Of a stretch of 57,772 nt of DNA, positions 29,036 through 39,466 are shown one piece after another (the stretch's first letter is position 1; each line of letters starts with the position of its first letter). Where the stretch lies: NCBI GenBank assembly GCA_037447655.1, contig JBBHKE010003448.1, positions 293,115 through 350,886 on the forward strand, given 5' to 3'. The stretch comes from Zygnema cylindricum (taxonomy: Eukaryota > Streptophyta > Zygnematophyceae > Zygnematales > Zygnemataceae). Under the pieces are notes generated by a model. It ran no database searches. It was not told the DNA's origin and saw nothing but the letters and a program-made list of their open reading frames with translations. The translations under genes were made by a program, and so were the position numbers.

Positions 29036-30110
29036 CCCTCTAGGGTGCCCACCTTCAATGGATTTGGGTTCATCTATTGGGAAGCCATGATGATGGGAGC
29101 CTTGTGCGAAAAACGATACTGGGGTATCGTCAGTGGACAAGTGAAACGTCCACCTTCGGAAATCCCTCCGGGTTTTGGAGGAGTAATGTTTTCTGCAGCA
29201 GAGACTACTTCCGCGGAGGAGGCAGATGATGGGGACTGCTGTATATCCGAAAAGGGGAAAGGGAAGGAGACTCCACTCACCCGTATTGCCATGGCACCGG
29301 GATCTGCGGCCGTGAAGACCGTGGAGAACGATACTCAAATGTGGGAAGACGTAAACATGGCTGCCAAGAACTTCATTCTATAACACCTCACCCAAGGTTT
29401 GTTAACCTTTCACCTTCACATTTATAAGGCCGAGGAGCTATGGGAGAGAACTATTCAGGAGCTCGAGGTGGCTGAGCAAAAGCTAGCTAGTTACACTTAC
29501 AAAGGAGGAAAGATGTTAGACTATTGTAATGATCTTTCTTGTCTGTATATGGAGATGGAAAGTGCCGGGTGGACAGGTACAATGAAAATGAAAGTTAACA
29601 CTCTTATCATGAAGTTACCAGATGAGTTCGAGAATATAGTGTACCGAGTACAGGGAATGCCTGATAGTTCATGGAAATGGAACATAGTGGTCAGGATGAT
29701 AATTGTTCATGAAAACACAAAGGAGATTAGGAGAGGAGGAAAGAGCATTCAAGCTCTAGCAGCAAGAGGGGACCGATGGGGGAAGGACCCAAAGAAACCT
29801 TACAAAGGGGAAAGAGATCTGTCAGGGGCACCAAGGCCCCCAAAGGGTCTTTCTCATTTTTGCAAAAAACTAGGACACTTCATCGCAGACTGTGTCAAGC
29901 AGTCAGAGTTGAGGCTGAAAGAAAATCGTGGAGGGGGTTATTCTGATGGGAATAAAAAGGCACTTGTGGTTACAAAAGTGACAGGAGAGTGCGAGGATGA
30001 GTCCTCTGAGAAGGATAGGGAACTTTTTCTTGACGAGAGTTTGGAGGAGAAGGAGATCCCTCGGAGACAGAAGTGTGCCCTTGGAGCAATTCGAGAAGCT
30101 CCACAGGAAG
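29036..30110 (+). pseudogene. C3 Gag
   Basis: Resumes C3 after C4. The leader reads RVPTFNGFGFIYWEAMMMG, so no ATG exists between the primer-binding-site ATG (now 4.3 kb away) and the Gag body. The domain is cut by a TAA at 29381 after AAKNFIL, then continues (29399 on) through KLPDEFENIVYRVQGMP. The zinc knuckle is LSHFCKKLGHFIADC, with its first Cys changed to Ser. An acidic tail leads to the protease. Confidence 0.85.
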
Positions 30111-31370
30111 GATGGATCATCGACTCAGATGCATCAATGCATATGTGTTATGATAAAGAACTCTTCACTAAACTAAGAAAGATCCCTACTGTAAAGATAG
30201 AGTATGGGGATGGGAGAGTGGTTACTACAGATTTAGTGTGATCAGTAGATTTGAAGGTCTTAGTGGATGGTAAGACTTCTATACTTACATTCACATATGT
30301 AATTTACATTCCTCAGCTGAGTAAAAATCTTGTCTCTACGTCTGTGCTAGATGATAAAGAGTTTGATACCTTCACTAGAAAGGGAGTCTTTACAGCTAAG
30401 TATGGTGATGAAGTTTACTTCACGGCAGATAAGGGTAGCCAAGGAGTGTTTAGGCTTAACCTGAGTAATGAAAAGAAAATTGCTTATTATGTTGGTGTTC
30501 CTAAGTTGATGATTTGGCATAAGCGGTTGGGTCATGTGCATTTTGATAGGTTAGGGGAAATGAAAAAGCTTAGGGTAGTAGAAGGCATTCAGTTTGGGGA
30601 TAATGAAATGATGAATGATTGTAGTGGATGTGCTCAAGGTAAGGCTCACAGACTTCCCTTTCCCAAAGCCGCCACATATAGAGGTGAGAAAGTGTTAGAT
30701 TCCGTACACACAAATATTTGGGGACTTGCAAAAGTACCTTCGGTTAGAGGAAAGAGGTTTATGATGACAATAACCGATGATTGGTCTAGAAACTCTAAAG
30801 TCTACTTTCTGAAAAATAAGTCTGAAGCATCAACTTACTTCAAAGAATATAAAGCTTGGAGTGAGAAGTTGCATGAAACCCCCATTAAGAGGATAAGGAG
30901 TGATAATGGGGGGGAATATACCTCTCACCACTTTGAGGACTATCTGAGAGATGAGGGATTGCAACTCTAGAAAACTATACCATATAACCTAGAACAAAAT
31001 GGGGTAGCTGAGAGGTTGAATCGAACACTAGGAGATAGTGTATGCAGTATGTTGGCAGACAAGAAAATAGGAAAGAGATTTTGGGCAGAGGCAATGAATT
31101 GTGCCAACTATATTAAGAATAGAGTCCTTACCTCGGCTGTAAAGGGAGTGACGCCTTATGAGAGATGGGTTTGAAAGAAACCTGATATCTCACACCTTAA
31201 AGTGTTTGGTAGCGAAGTCTACAGTCTTGACACGGATAAGAAATACTCGAAACTAGATGCTAAGGGTAAACCTGGATACTTGTGGGATATGATGAGGATG
31301 TTAAGGGATAAAGAGTCTATGACTTAGCAAAGAAAGATATCATTCTGGTCAAACACTTAGTTGTCATAGA
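30111..31370 (+). pseudogene. C3 protease and integrase
   Basis: Protease start GWIIDSDASMHMC (expected DSGAS, here DSDAS), then IEYGDGRVV; a TGA replaces a Gly codon at 30239. Integrase: zinc finger HKRLGHVHFDRL with CSGCAQGKAHRLPF, the first Asp replaced by Asn in VHTNIWGL, the second kept in RSDNGGEYTSHHF, Glu in NGVAERLNRTLG. A stop at 30968 and others at 31174 and 31325 break it. Loss of the first catalytic Asp alone would inactivate it. Confidence 0.88.
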
Positions 31371-31377
31371 TGAAGGG

Positions 31378-32341
31378 ATGTCATTTGACCACTTCAAATA
31401 TACAAAGAAGATAAAAATCAGATTTAAGTCCGAAAGTGAGGAGAACTTGATCGTTTTTGAAAGGGAGATGAGTGAAGCCGTGTTTGCAGATTCAGGGGAG
31501 ATCAAAGATACAAGAGACTCACCGGAAACCTCACATACTCTTATGTACTTCGAGGAGATAGAAGAAGCGGGACAAGAACCGGCTTCCATGGACAGGGGAG
31601 CGGATGAGAGAGTGAGAAGAAACCCAAGACTTCCATCTATTCTAGCTTCGGAGTTTGAGGGAGGAAGGAGGAGTCGCAAACGGATACAAGAAAAATAAGC
31701 CGCTCATAAGGTTACTAAGCTATCTCACCCAGATGAGCCTCAATCTTACTCGAAGGCAGTGAGTAGTCCAGAGAAAGAAAGATGGATTAGAGCCATAAAT
31801 GATGAGATGACTTCTATCATGGAAGCAAATACTTGGGAATTAGCAGATTGTCCTCCAGACAGAAAACCTATTGGGTGTAAATGGGTATTTAAACTAAAAA
31901 TGAACCTAGATAATACCATTGAGAGATATAAGGCTCGATTGGTAGCAAAGGGGTTCACTCAAAAAGAGGGGATTAACTATGAGGAGACCTTTGCTCTAGT
32001 TGTTCCGTTTCCCTCAGTAAGGATACTCCTCAGTCTGGCAGCAGCGGAAGACATGGAAATCCACTAGATGGACATTAAGATTGCTTTTCTTAATGGTGAG
32101 TTAGAGGAAGAAATTTTCATGAGGCAACCGAAGGGGTTCGTGGAAGAAGGAGAAGAGAGCAAAGTCTTCAGGCTCATAAAATCCTTATATTAACTAAAGC
32201 AGACTCCACGATAGTGGAATAAGAAACTAGATGAGTTTCTCACCGATCAGGGATATATCCAGATCATCTCTAACCATTCTATCTATATGTTTGAAGATGA
32301 GAATGGTGTCATTTTTATTGCAATTTATGTGGATGATCTGC
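31378..32341 (+). pseudogene. C3 reverse transcriptase, truncated in YVDD
   Basis: The linker (31378-31698) is acidic and ends with RNPRLPSILASEFEGGRRS. The RT follows: CKWVFKLK, ARLVAKGFTQKEGI, then a stop where VHQMD is expected (32065), NGELEEEIFMRQP, and YVDDL at 32325-32341. The sequence then jumps to an inverted piece of the E2 LTR, so palm, thumb and RNase H are missing at this point. Confidence 0.9.
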
Positions 32342-33206
32342 TTGAAATTCCCAAAAAGGAGCAGAAACAGTTTCTGTCCAAAAAATTCCTAAACCTGAAA
32401 GATGACTCAGTCCTACAAATATACACTAGAGCTTACTACTGTATGTAGGGAGGCATACCAGCCGTACGTAATAAATCAACTACTTGTATTAATGTGAGTA
32501 CATCCGAATACTTCGAGATATATCATAATGAATAAATCTACACTAATAATTAATGCAACTAGGACAAAAACATTGTTGTAACTATTTACAAACCTTACAA
32601 ATTTTTTCAAATGAATCTGGACCGTCCATGATAAATAAAATGTGATGGACGAGATTTCGCGTCCCTCACCAAATTGACCAAACTGACGGCGCTGCTGTCT
32701 GTAGTTCCGGTGGAGTCCAATCCATCACATATTGACCCGCGCATTATGTTTCGTACAGCCAACATACAATGACAGCACAATCGATATTTCTCTTCCAAAA
32801 ATGACGGCGGACTCCGTCCGCCTTCCACGTATTCTTTCATCACTGAAGATGAACCTCCACGTGTAAATCCGGTCCCCAAAAATGAAAGTGTACTTTTCTA
32901 TCGGGAAAACCAATCTTGACTTCCTCACGGAGTGACACGTGTATTTGAAGTGTACCGCCGTCCATTTCCCTTTACCAAAATCGTACTTTTTGTCTATGTT
33001 TATTCTCGTCACTTGAAGTCCAATTCCGTATTTTCCAATACACTTAGTACATAGTACACAAGCTGCTATGACTGCGATGTGACCAGCGCAACATGGCAGC
33101 ATAATATCTTTTTCATAAACGCTGCTATGGCTGCAGTGTGATTAGCGCAGCATGGCAGCATAGCAATGTGATATAGAGAGGACTAAAGGTTTCGAAAAAC
33201 CAACAA
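32342..33206 (-). repeat. Inverted front part of the E2 5' LTR
   Basis: Reverse complement of the first 870 bp or so of the E2 LTR (compare 37812-38680), starting TGTTGGTTTTTCGAAACC at 33206. The missing LTR end is found at 35491-35853, and the two break points fall within about 25 bp of each other in the LTR. This is the main evidence for an inversion of 32342-35490. Confidence 0.85.
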
Positions 33207-33784
33207 TGCCACGTGTCTATTGATGTCATGTCGACTGCAAACTGGTGAAAACCTATTTCGCGATATCGGCATGCTCCGCGGCTGTCCGATTAAACTGGAT
33301 TTTAATCGTAGCCGTCATAAATACGTGCGCAATATTTGTTTTGCATTCGTAACAAAGTGGGTGGTATCTGTTTTGCATATTTCGTACGCTGTACAACACA
33401 AACTCTATCTATGTAAAAATATCGCGTTAAATGAAATAGCTTACATGTAAATATTTATAAAGCTATCAAACCTTATATCGTATAACCTTGATCTTAGACT
33501 AATTCGCCAAGGCTAGTGGTTAGCAGCGGCTTTGATGGAAGGTAGGTAGCACGTTCAAATCCTGGTTCCGTCAAGCACCATTTTGATAAATCTACCAATC
33601 TATCTTTGTCCCTGTCTGGATACCATAGGCAGCAATGGCTCTAGCTCCCTCTCCAACTTTCAGTGACTGTGACAAGTGTGGGAGCTGAAGAAAGGAGTTA
33701 GAGGTAGACTGCCTCTGCTTTTCTTTTTTGCATTTTCTTTTTTACAAAACCTACAAAATACTAAAATAACCTTTAATTTCTACA
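33207..33784 (-). repeat. Copia LTR, front part (host of E2)
   Basis: From the LTR start (TGTAGAAATTAAAGG at 33784) to the E2 insertion point. The first five bases, ATGCC (33207-33211, GGCAT in LTR sense), match GGCAT at 39061-39065, where the rest of this LTR continues. It is closest to the C6 and C7 LTR subfamily. Confidence 0.85.
33490..33730 (+). ncRNA. Antisense tRNA-like / hairpin unit in the E2 host LTR
   Basis: A-box-like TTAGACTAATTCG, B-box-like ACGTTCAAATCC (33551-33562), helix arms GATGGAA/TTCCGTC, hairpin arms CTCTAGCTCC and GGAGTTAGAG enclosing a loop with AGTGACTGTGACAAGT, then T-runs at 33719-33729. Confidence 0.5.
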
Positions 33785-34160
33785 CTCCTCTTATTTTCTA
33801 GTCACTCTTTATTTTAAGACCACACTTCTCCGTGCAAAAATTTAGTTTATGGGAAAGCACAAGTTTGGTCATCATATCTGCAACCATTTCACTATGTGGT
33901 TTATATTCCAAACTGATTATTTGTTTCTACTTTCTCCCTAACAAAGCTAAGTCTAATCTCCATGTGTTTGGCTTTAAAGTGATGTTTAGGATTGGCAAAA
34001 ATGGTAATGGCTGCTTGATTATCACAAATCACTTTTTGGACACCACTGTTAAGATGACCAAGTTAACAAAAAAAAGACTTGACCCACATTAATTGTTTTA
34101 TAGCAGAGCAAGAAGCTATGTACTCAACCTTCCTGGTGGACTAAGCAATAACCTTTTTGC
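33785..34160 (-). pseudogene. Copia RNase H C-terminal fragment
   Basis: Purine tract (AGAAAATAAGAGGAG in sense) followed upstream by HHFKAKHMEIRLSFVREKVE, AITIFANPK and VKSFFCLLGHLNSGVQ, i.e. the end of copia RNase H. Its LTR is the one split by E2. Upstream pol is replaced by low-complexity DNA at 34160. Confidence 0.8.
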
Positions 34161-35348
34161 GCTTTTCCCAGCTGAAGAAGCTATCATATATACAATTTAT
34201 CAGACGCATTGTTTTGCCCAAATGTTTTGAGTCTAATCAAAGGACAAAGAACTGACAAGTCTCTGAAAAAAATGGTTATATATTTTTAATTATATAAATA
34301 AATGAATTCATAGAGGAAAGTACGACAATGAAGCACAAAACAAGAAAACCAATAATTAAATGAATTTATAAAGGAAAAACGATAAAACCAAAAAAAAAAA
34401 AAAGAATAATAAATAACTAATGAATTTGAAATAACGATTATACAAAAGATAAGAACAATACTTGAATGTATTTTACATAAATGATAAGAAAATACTAAAA
34501 GTGGATGAATAACAATATGATGAGAAAATAATGAAAATACAAGAATAAAAAATATAAATAACTATTGTGCTAAAAAGAAAAAAATTGATAAACACGAAAC
34601 ACAATGAACTCACACAAAAAAACCATATTTTTTTTTGAAAAAAAAGTTGCCTATATTTATTAAAGTTGCCAAATATACACAGAAAATTTACAGAGGGAGA
34701 AGGAAAAACGGGGGAGAAAGAGAGAGGAGAGAGAGAGAGAGAAAGAGAGTGGAGATAAAGGGAGAGAGGGAGACAAGGAAAACCGGAAAGAGGGAGAGAG
34801 GTGTGAGAGGACAGAGGAGAGCGAGAGAGAGCGAGAAAGGTAGCAAGAGGGAGAGATAGGGCAGAGAGAGGGAGGAAGAGAAAGAGAGGGGGGGAGAAAA
34901 AAGGGGAGGGAGGAAGATCACATACCTCCGGAGATAATTGAGGGGATATATTTCTTTCCGTGGAGTCGATAAAGTGGACCAGGGCAGTTGACATTGCCAC
35001 GTCATCATCGGCCAAAATTTCCTCTAGCTGCCCGGAAAAGTACAAAAGGTATAAAAATTAGAAAAAGTACAAAAAGTATAATTGTTTTTAAAAAGTACAA
35101 GAAGTATAAAAAACAAGAAAAAATATGAAAGGCATAAAAAGGTTCAAAAAGTAGAAAAAGTACAAAAAGTAAAAAAAAGTGCAAAAACTACAAAAAGCAC
35201 AAAACAAGTACAAAAACAGATACACAAATGAACAAAGAAGGTAGAAAACGATCCAGAAAAAGGGTACAAAAGAAAATGAAACTAAACTGGAAACGGTATA
35301 TATTCCGTAAAATTTCAAAAAAGTACAAAAAACTAGAAAAAGAAGACA

Positions 35349-35403
<55 letters not shown>

Positions 35404-35490
35404 AAAAAAAAAAAAACTCAAGTATCATTTTCGAAAAGTATAAAAACATACAAAAAAGTAAAAACCAAAAAGTACAAAAGGTACAAAAAT
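34161..35490. repeat. Low-complexity block: AT-rich, GA-rich, then A-rich repeats
   Basis: 34161-34680 is AT-rich with no gene seen. 34683-34917 is almost pure GA (GAGAGAGA and GGGAGA words). 34918-35040 is ordinary sequence of unknown origin. 35042-35490 is a decayed array of AAAAAGTACA-like units containing an A-run of 52 (35350-35401). The long open frames here are artefacts of composition. The block lies inside the proposed inversion. Confidence 0.75.
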
Positions 35491-35827
35491 AAAAGGGCCA
35501 GAAAATTGGCAGAATTATCTGAAATTTTGCAAGTGTGTTCCTCCTTGTGTGGGCAATATTGTGGCAAATTTGCAGACCTATATTGGGCTTCATTGTGAAG
35601 TTGGTCATATTTATCAAAGTTCTAGCAGGCTGTTTTTCCTGCAACTTTGACTGAGTGTTGTGATTATTTGGTTTGGTATTATTATATGAAATTTGGTGGG
35701 AATACTGAGTGGACTAGGAAATATCTGGTTGAGTAGTTTCAGCTTGGTTTCGTTATTCTGTAGAATTCTGAGTGGAATCAAAGGAGGCAGTTTTGGGGTA
35801 GTCTGTGGTGCTTCCGAGGGTACATTC

Positions 35828-36742
35828 ATGGCTGAAAAGGGCTATGAACAACAGGTTATGGGCCCACGCCCATGGCTACCCTTTTTGGATGAAACAACCC
35901 TGCCCATATTTGATAGTTCTAAATATTACTATTGGAGGAGTATGATGGAGAGCTACTTCAAGTCGAGGAAGCTAATCGATGTGGTGGACGGGAGATGTGT
36001 TGAATCATCGGTTGGATGGGAGGAGAAGAACAATGAGTGTATGCTGACTATCAAGCTATCCTTGAACGAGGAACTTGTAATGACTTACCTTGGTTTAGAA
36101 AGTGCGGCTGAATTATGGAAGTGTTTAGAACGTGCTTATCAAAAGACTTCTATGTATCACTGGATGAGTAATGTTACAAAAATAAGTGAGTACAAGTATG
36201 ATGGAGGTAGTATGTTGAATTATTGTATTGGGATACGAATACTGTTTGCAGAAAACGATATTGCAGGAGGAAACTTTACCAATGCTCAAAAGGCTTTCCT
36301 GTTAATGAAAGGATTACCGAAAGAACATAGGTGTGCTTTAGATAGATTAAGACAAGTTGATAAAAGGGATTGGAACTTACCTATAGCAATCATGTGTGTT
36401 TTAGAGGAAGATGCTAATAACGAGTCTTTAAAGAATAGGGGGAATTGTCAAGGTGTGAGATCAGAGTTTCAAAGAAATAAGAAAAGTTGTAAGCTTGAAA
36501 ACTGTTTTTAGTGTAATGATGTAGGGCATACTTTCAGGGTATGTCCGCTATATAAAAGTGCATGTGTTGCAAGAACTTTCAGGAATGGATGGGATGACAA
36601 TCGAGTTCGACCCCCTAAACGAAGGGTTACACATCCCTTCATAGAATTTGTATACTTACCGATTGTTGCTCTTCGAGATATAGAACATGAGGAAGGAAAA
36701 GAAACCTTGTTGTTACCGGAAATGGAGTGGAGAAAGAAGTGA
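35828..36742 (+). pseudogene. E2 Gag core with zinc knuckle (one stop)
   Basis: Opens at the LTR ATG 35828, passes the LTR end and primer-binding site (ATG 35858) without interruption, and runs to a TAG at 36509-36511. Landmarks are YYYWRSMMESYFKSRKL, ELWKCLERAYQKTSMYH, GGNFTNAQKAFLLMKGLPK and the knuckle CF-stop-CNDVGHTFRVC, where the TAG replaces one non-essential residue. Reading continues in frame to 36742. A single base change would account for the only defect in the core. Confidence 0.87.
35854..35868 (+). promoter_or_regulatory. E2 primer-binding site
   Basis: GGTTATGGGCCCACG, directly after LTR end GAACAACA; it matches the copia sites except for the last base. Confidence 0.88.
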
Positions 36743-37104
36743 CAGAAAAAGAGTCAGTTTTTATAACTTTTACAAGCGACATATTGGTGAGTGATGAAAA
36801 GGTGCAAGAGGAAGAGGTTATTGATGTAAGAATATTAGGAGGAAGTGAAAGGGATTTGGAAGTTGACACTGAAAATAATTTGCAGGAGGAGATTAATACA
36901 GAGGAAGAAGGAGAGAGGAAAAGTGTTCAGAAAATCGGAGTACGTGAAGAAGTTCATAATACGGAAAAAGAAAATAAAATTGTGAAAATGGGAAAAACAT
37001 CAAAATTCAGTAAGAAAACGAAGAAAGGAAGTAGAATTCAAAGGATGAATCGTAGAAGAAAACGTATTCCGAAAGTGATCAAAAGAAGACGGCGTGAAAA
37101 ATAA
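36727..37104 (+). CDS. E2 Gag tail ORF (acidic then strongly basic)
   Basis: An open frame of 125 codons from ATG 36727, overlapping the end of the Gag core in the -1 frame. Acidic for about 80 residues (EEEGE, EEVHNTEKEN), then basic to the end (RRRKRIPKVIKRRRREK). The E1 homologue at 5444-5872 has the same start region, the same basic end and the same frame relation, despite large sequence divergence. Function unknown; the basic end suggests RNA or DNA binding. It may be made by frameshifting from Gag or be a separate product. Confidence 0.6.
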   Translation: MEKEVTEKESVFITFTSDILVSDEKVQEEEVIDVRILGGSERDLEVDTENNLQEEINTEEEGERKSVQKIGVREEVHNTEKENKIVKMGKTSKFSKKTKKGSRIQRMNRRRKRIPKVIKRRRREK

Positions 37105-37340
37105 CTTTACGGAAGTGACTACCATTAACATCCGTTAATATTCCTCGAATTTTGAACTTTGGTTTTTGTTTGTTCTAAAATTGATTGAAAAATAGAGTTT
37201 TATTTTAAAGACCTAGAAAGAGGCAGCGGAAGCAAAGGTGTGTTTAGGAAGGACGAATTTTGGAATAGATGGCCGCAGGGAGATGGAGCAGTGGAGACGT
37301 TGAACCCATCTTGCTGCGGTGCTATGTTGCTATGCGGCAT

Positions 37341-37473
37341 TGCCATGCTGCTGTGTTGCTATGCGTCATTGCTATGCTGCTATATTTCTATCCGGCGTTG
37401 CCATGCTGCTGTGTTGCTATGCGTCATTGCTATGCTGCTATATTTCTATCCGGCGTTGCTATGCTGCTATACT
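37341..37473. repeat. 58-bp tandem repeat in E2
   Basis: Two full copies (37341-37398 and 37399-37456) and a partial third, each with TGCCATGCTGCTGTGTTGCT and ATTTCTATCCGGCGT. The surrounding 37310-37500 is rich in GCTATGCTGC words, and similar CTGCGTTG-rich sequence lies at 5290-5400 in E1. Open frames across it are repeat artefacts. Confidence 0.85.
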
Positions 37474-37540
37474 CCCCTTATGTGACATCGCAATTATAGC
37501 AGCCACTATATTCTTATTTTATTCGGGTGCACGAAACTAA

Positions 37541-37811
37541 ATTTTTGGGGGAGTGTTGGTTTTTTGGAAAATGAGTTTCGTGCGTACGCCGACGTTTCGT
37601 GGGTACACAATGTTCCGTGAGTACAGTACGCGGTTTATATTTTGTATGCAATCTGGATTTACAGTGGAGGTTTGAAAGGATATGCAAATTGGGGGAGTAA
37701 TGATACTAACTGTGTTGGGATGTACAGAATTATTTGAGTAACGGTTAAACAAAAGGGAAGAAGGGAGGAATGTGGACTCAATGGTTGAGAGAGTCTAAAG
37801 GTTTGGGGGAG
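37541..37811 (+). other. Relict LTR start and second purine tract in E2
   Basis: AATTTTTGGGGGAG then TGTTGGTTTTTTGGAAAATGAG (37554 on) looks exactly like a purine tract plus LTR start of the E1 type. The following 130 bp or so keep E1 LTR similarity (TTTCGTGCGTACGC). 258 bp later TTTGGGGGAG (37802-37811) and TGTTGGTTTTTGG start the real E2 LTR. Confidence 0.65.
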
Positions 37812-39060
37812 TGTTGGTTTTTGGAAATCCTTAGTCCTCTCTATATCACATTGTTATGCTGCCATGCTGCGCTGATCACACCGCAGCCATAGAAGCGTGT
37901 ATAAAAAAGATATTTTGCTGCCATGCTGCGTTGGTCACATCGCAGTCATAGCAGCTTGTGTACTATATACTAAGTGTATTGGAACGTACGGAATTGGACT
38001 TCAAGGGACGAGAATAAACATAGACGAAAAGTACGGTTTGCGTAAAGGGAAATGGACAGTGGTACACTGCAAATACACGTGTCACTCCGTGAGGAAGTCA
38101 AGATTGGTTTTCCCGATGGAAAAGTACAGTTTCATTTTTGGGGACCGGATTTACACGTGGAGGTTCATCTTCGGTGATGAAAGAATACGTGGAAGGCGGA
38201 CGGAGTCCGCCGTCATTTTTGGAAGAGAAATATCGACTATGCTGTCATTGTATGTTGGCCGTACGAAACATAATGCGGGGGTCAACATGTGATGGATTGG
38301 ACTCCACTAGAGCTACGGACAGCAGCGCCGTCAGTTTGGTCAATTTGGTGAGGGACGCGAAATCGCGTCCATCACATGTTATTTATCATGGACGGTCCAG
38401 ATTCATTTGACAAAATTCGTAAGGTTTGTAAATAGTTACAACAATGTTTTTGTCCTACTTGCATTAATTATTAGTGTAGATTTATTCATTCTGACATATC
38501 TCGAAGTATTCGGATATACTCACATTAATACATGTAGTTGATTTATTACGTACGGCTGGTATGCCTACGTACATACAGTAGTAAGCTCTAGTGTATATTT
38601 GTAGGATTGAGTCATCTTTCAGGTTTAGGATTTTTTTGGACAGAAACTGTTTGTACTCCATTTTGGGAATTTCATCTGAGAATTGCTCTCAATTTTATTG
38701 GCAGAATTATCTGAAATTTTGCATGTGTTTTCCTCCTTGTGTGGGCAATATTGTGGAAAATTTTCAGACCTATTATGTGTCTGATTTGCTTTGGGCTTCA
38801 TTGTGAAGTTGGTCATATTTATCAAAGTTCTGGCAGGCTGTTTTTCTGCAACTTTGACTGAGTGTTGTGATTATTCGGTTTGGTATTATTATATGAAATT
38901 TTTTGGGAATACTTAGTGGACTAGGAACCATCTGGATGAGTAGTTTCATTTTGGTTTCGTTATTCTGCAGAATTCTGAGTTAAATCAAAGGAGGCTGTTT
39001 TGGGGTAGTCTGTGGTGCTTCCGAGGGTACATTCATGGCTGAAAAGGGCTATGAACAATA
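37812..39060 (+). repeat. E2 3' LTR
   Basis: 1249 bp, TGTTGGTTTTTGGAAATCC to GCTATGAACAATA (the last CA has become TA). It includes the Gag-start ATGGCTGAAAAGGGC. Target copy GGCAT follows. Confidence 0.88.
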
Positions 39061-39466
39061 GGCATAACCACATTAGATTACGGCATCTTCGAGGATTAGT
39101 GGAACGAATCCAAAAATTACATGTGTTCACTTGTTGGCCATGTCATACAATGGTCGTACAAAAAGTACGGTGGCATCTGTACCTTTCTGTACGACACACT
39201 ATTATGATTAGTGCCATACTTTAGTAGTTGGATTTTTAGAGAGAGATATGACTTAGAAAATTTTGATAAATTGGACCCTCTCTCCCAGAGAGCTTCTATA
39301 CAAAAGGTCAACTTTGACCCTCCATAACTTACTACTCAGGGGAGCCAATTCAGAGATTCTTTTTGCAATAGTATCAATGGAGTTTTGCCTATATACGAGT
39401 AAAGGTGGCCATAATTTTTGTCTGCCAAGGTGGCAGTTATTCATGCTGAAACAAAAAGGTGTCAGT
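39061..39466 (+). repeat. Copia LTR, rear part (host of E2)
   Basis: Continues the LTR begun at 33207-33784, starting with the GGCAT duplication, and ends abruptly at GGTGTCAGTGTC, before the usual LTR end. It contains GGTCAACTTTGACCC, a small palindrome typical of this subfamily. Confidence 0.82.

Larger units (their letters stand above)
35491..39060 (+). mobile_element. E2: second gag-only LTR element, 5' LTR split by inversion
   Basis: Structure: end of the 5' LTR (35491-35853), primer-binding site, Gag core, Gag tail ORF, tandem repeats, purine tract, 3' LTR (37812-39060, 1249 bp). No pol. The rest of the 5' LTR is at 32342-33206, inverted. GGCAT target copies (33211-33207 read on the minus strand, and 39061-39065) frame the element once the inversion is undone. 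The shared LTR parts are about 93 percent alike by eye. Gag is homologous to that of E1. Confidence 0.85.

Noticed and set aside
34473-35421. Long Phe/Leu/Ser-rich minus-strand frames
   Set aside because: Produced by GA-rich and A-rich simple repeats; resemble membrane proteins only by composition.
37240-37540. Three overlapping Cys/Ala/Leu-rich frames
   Set aside because: All frames stay open because of the 58-bp repeat, whose period is not a multiple of three; a repeat artefact.
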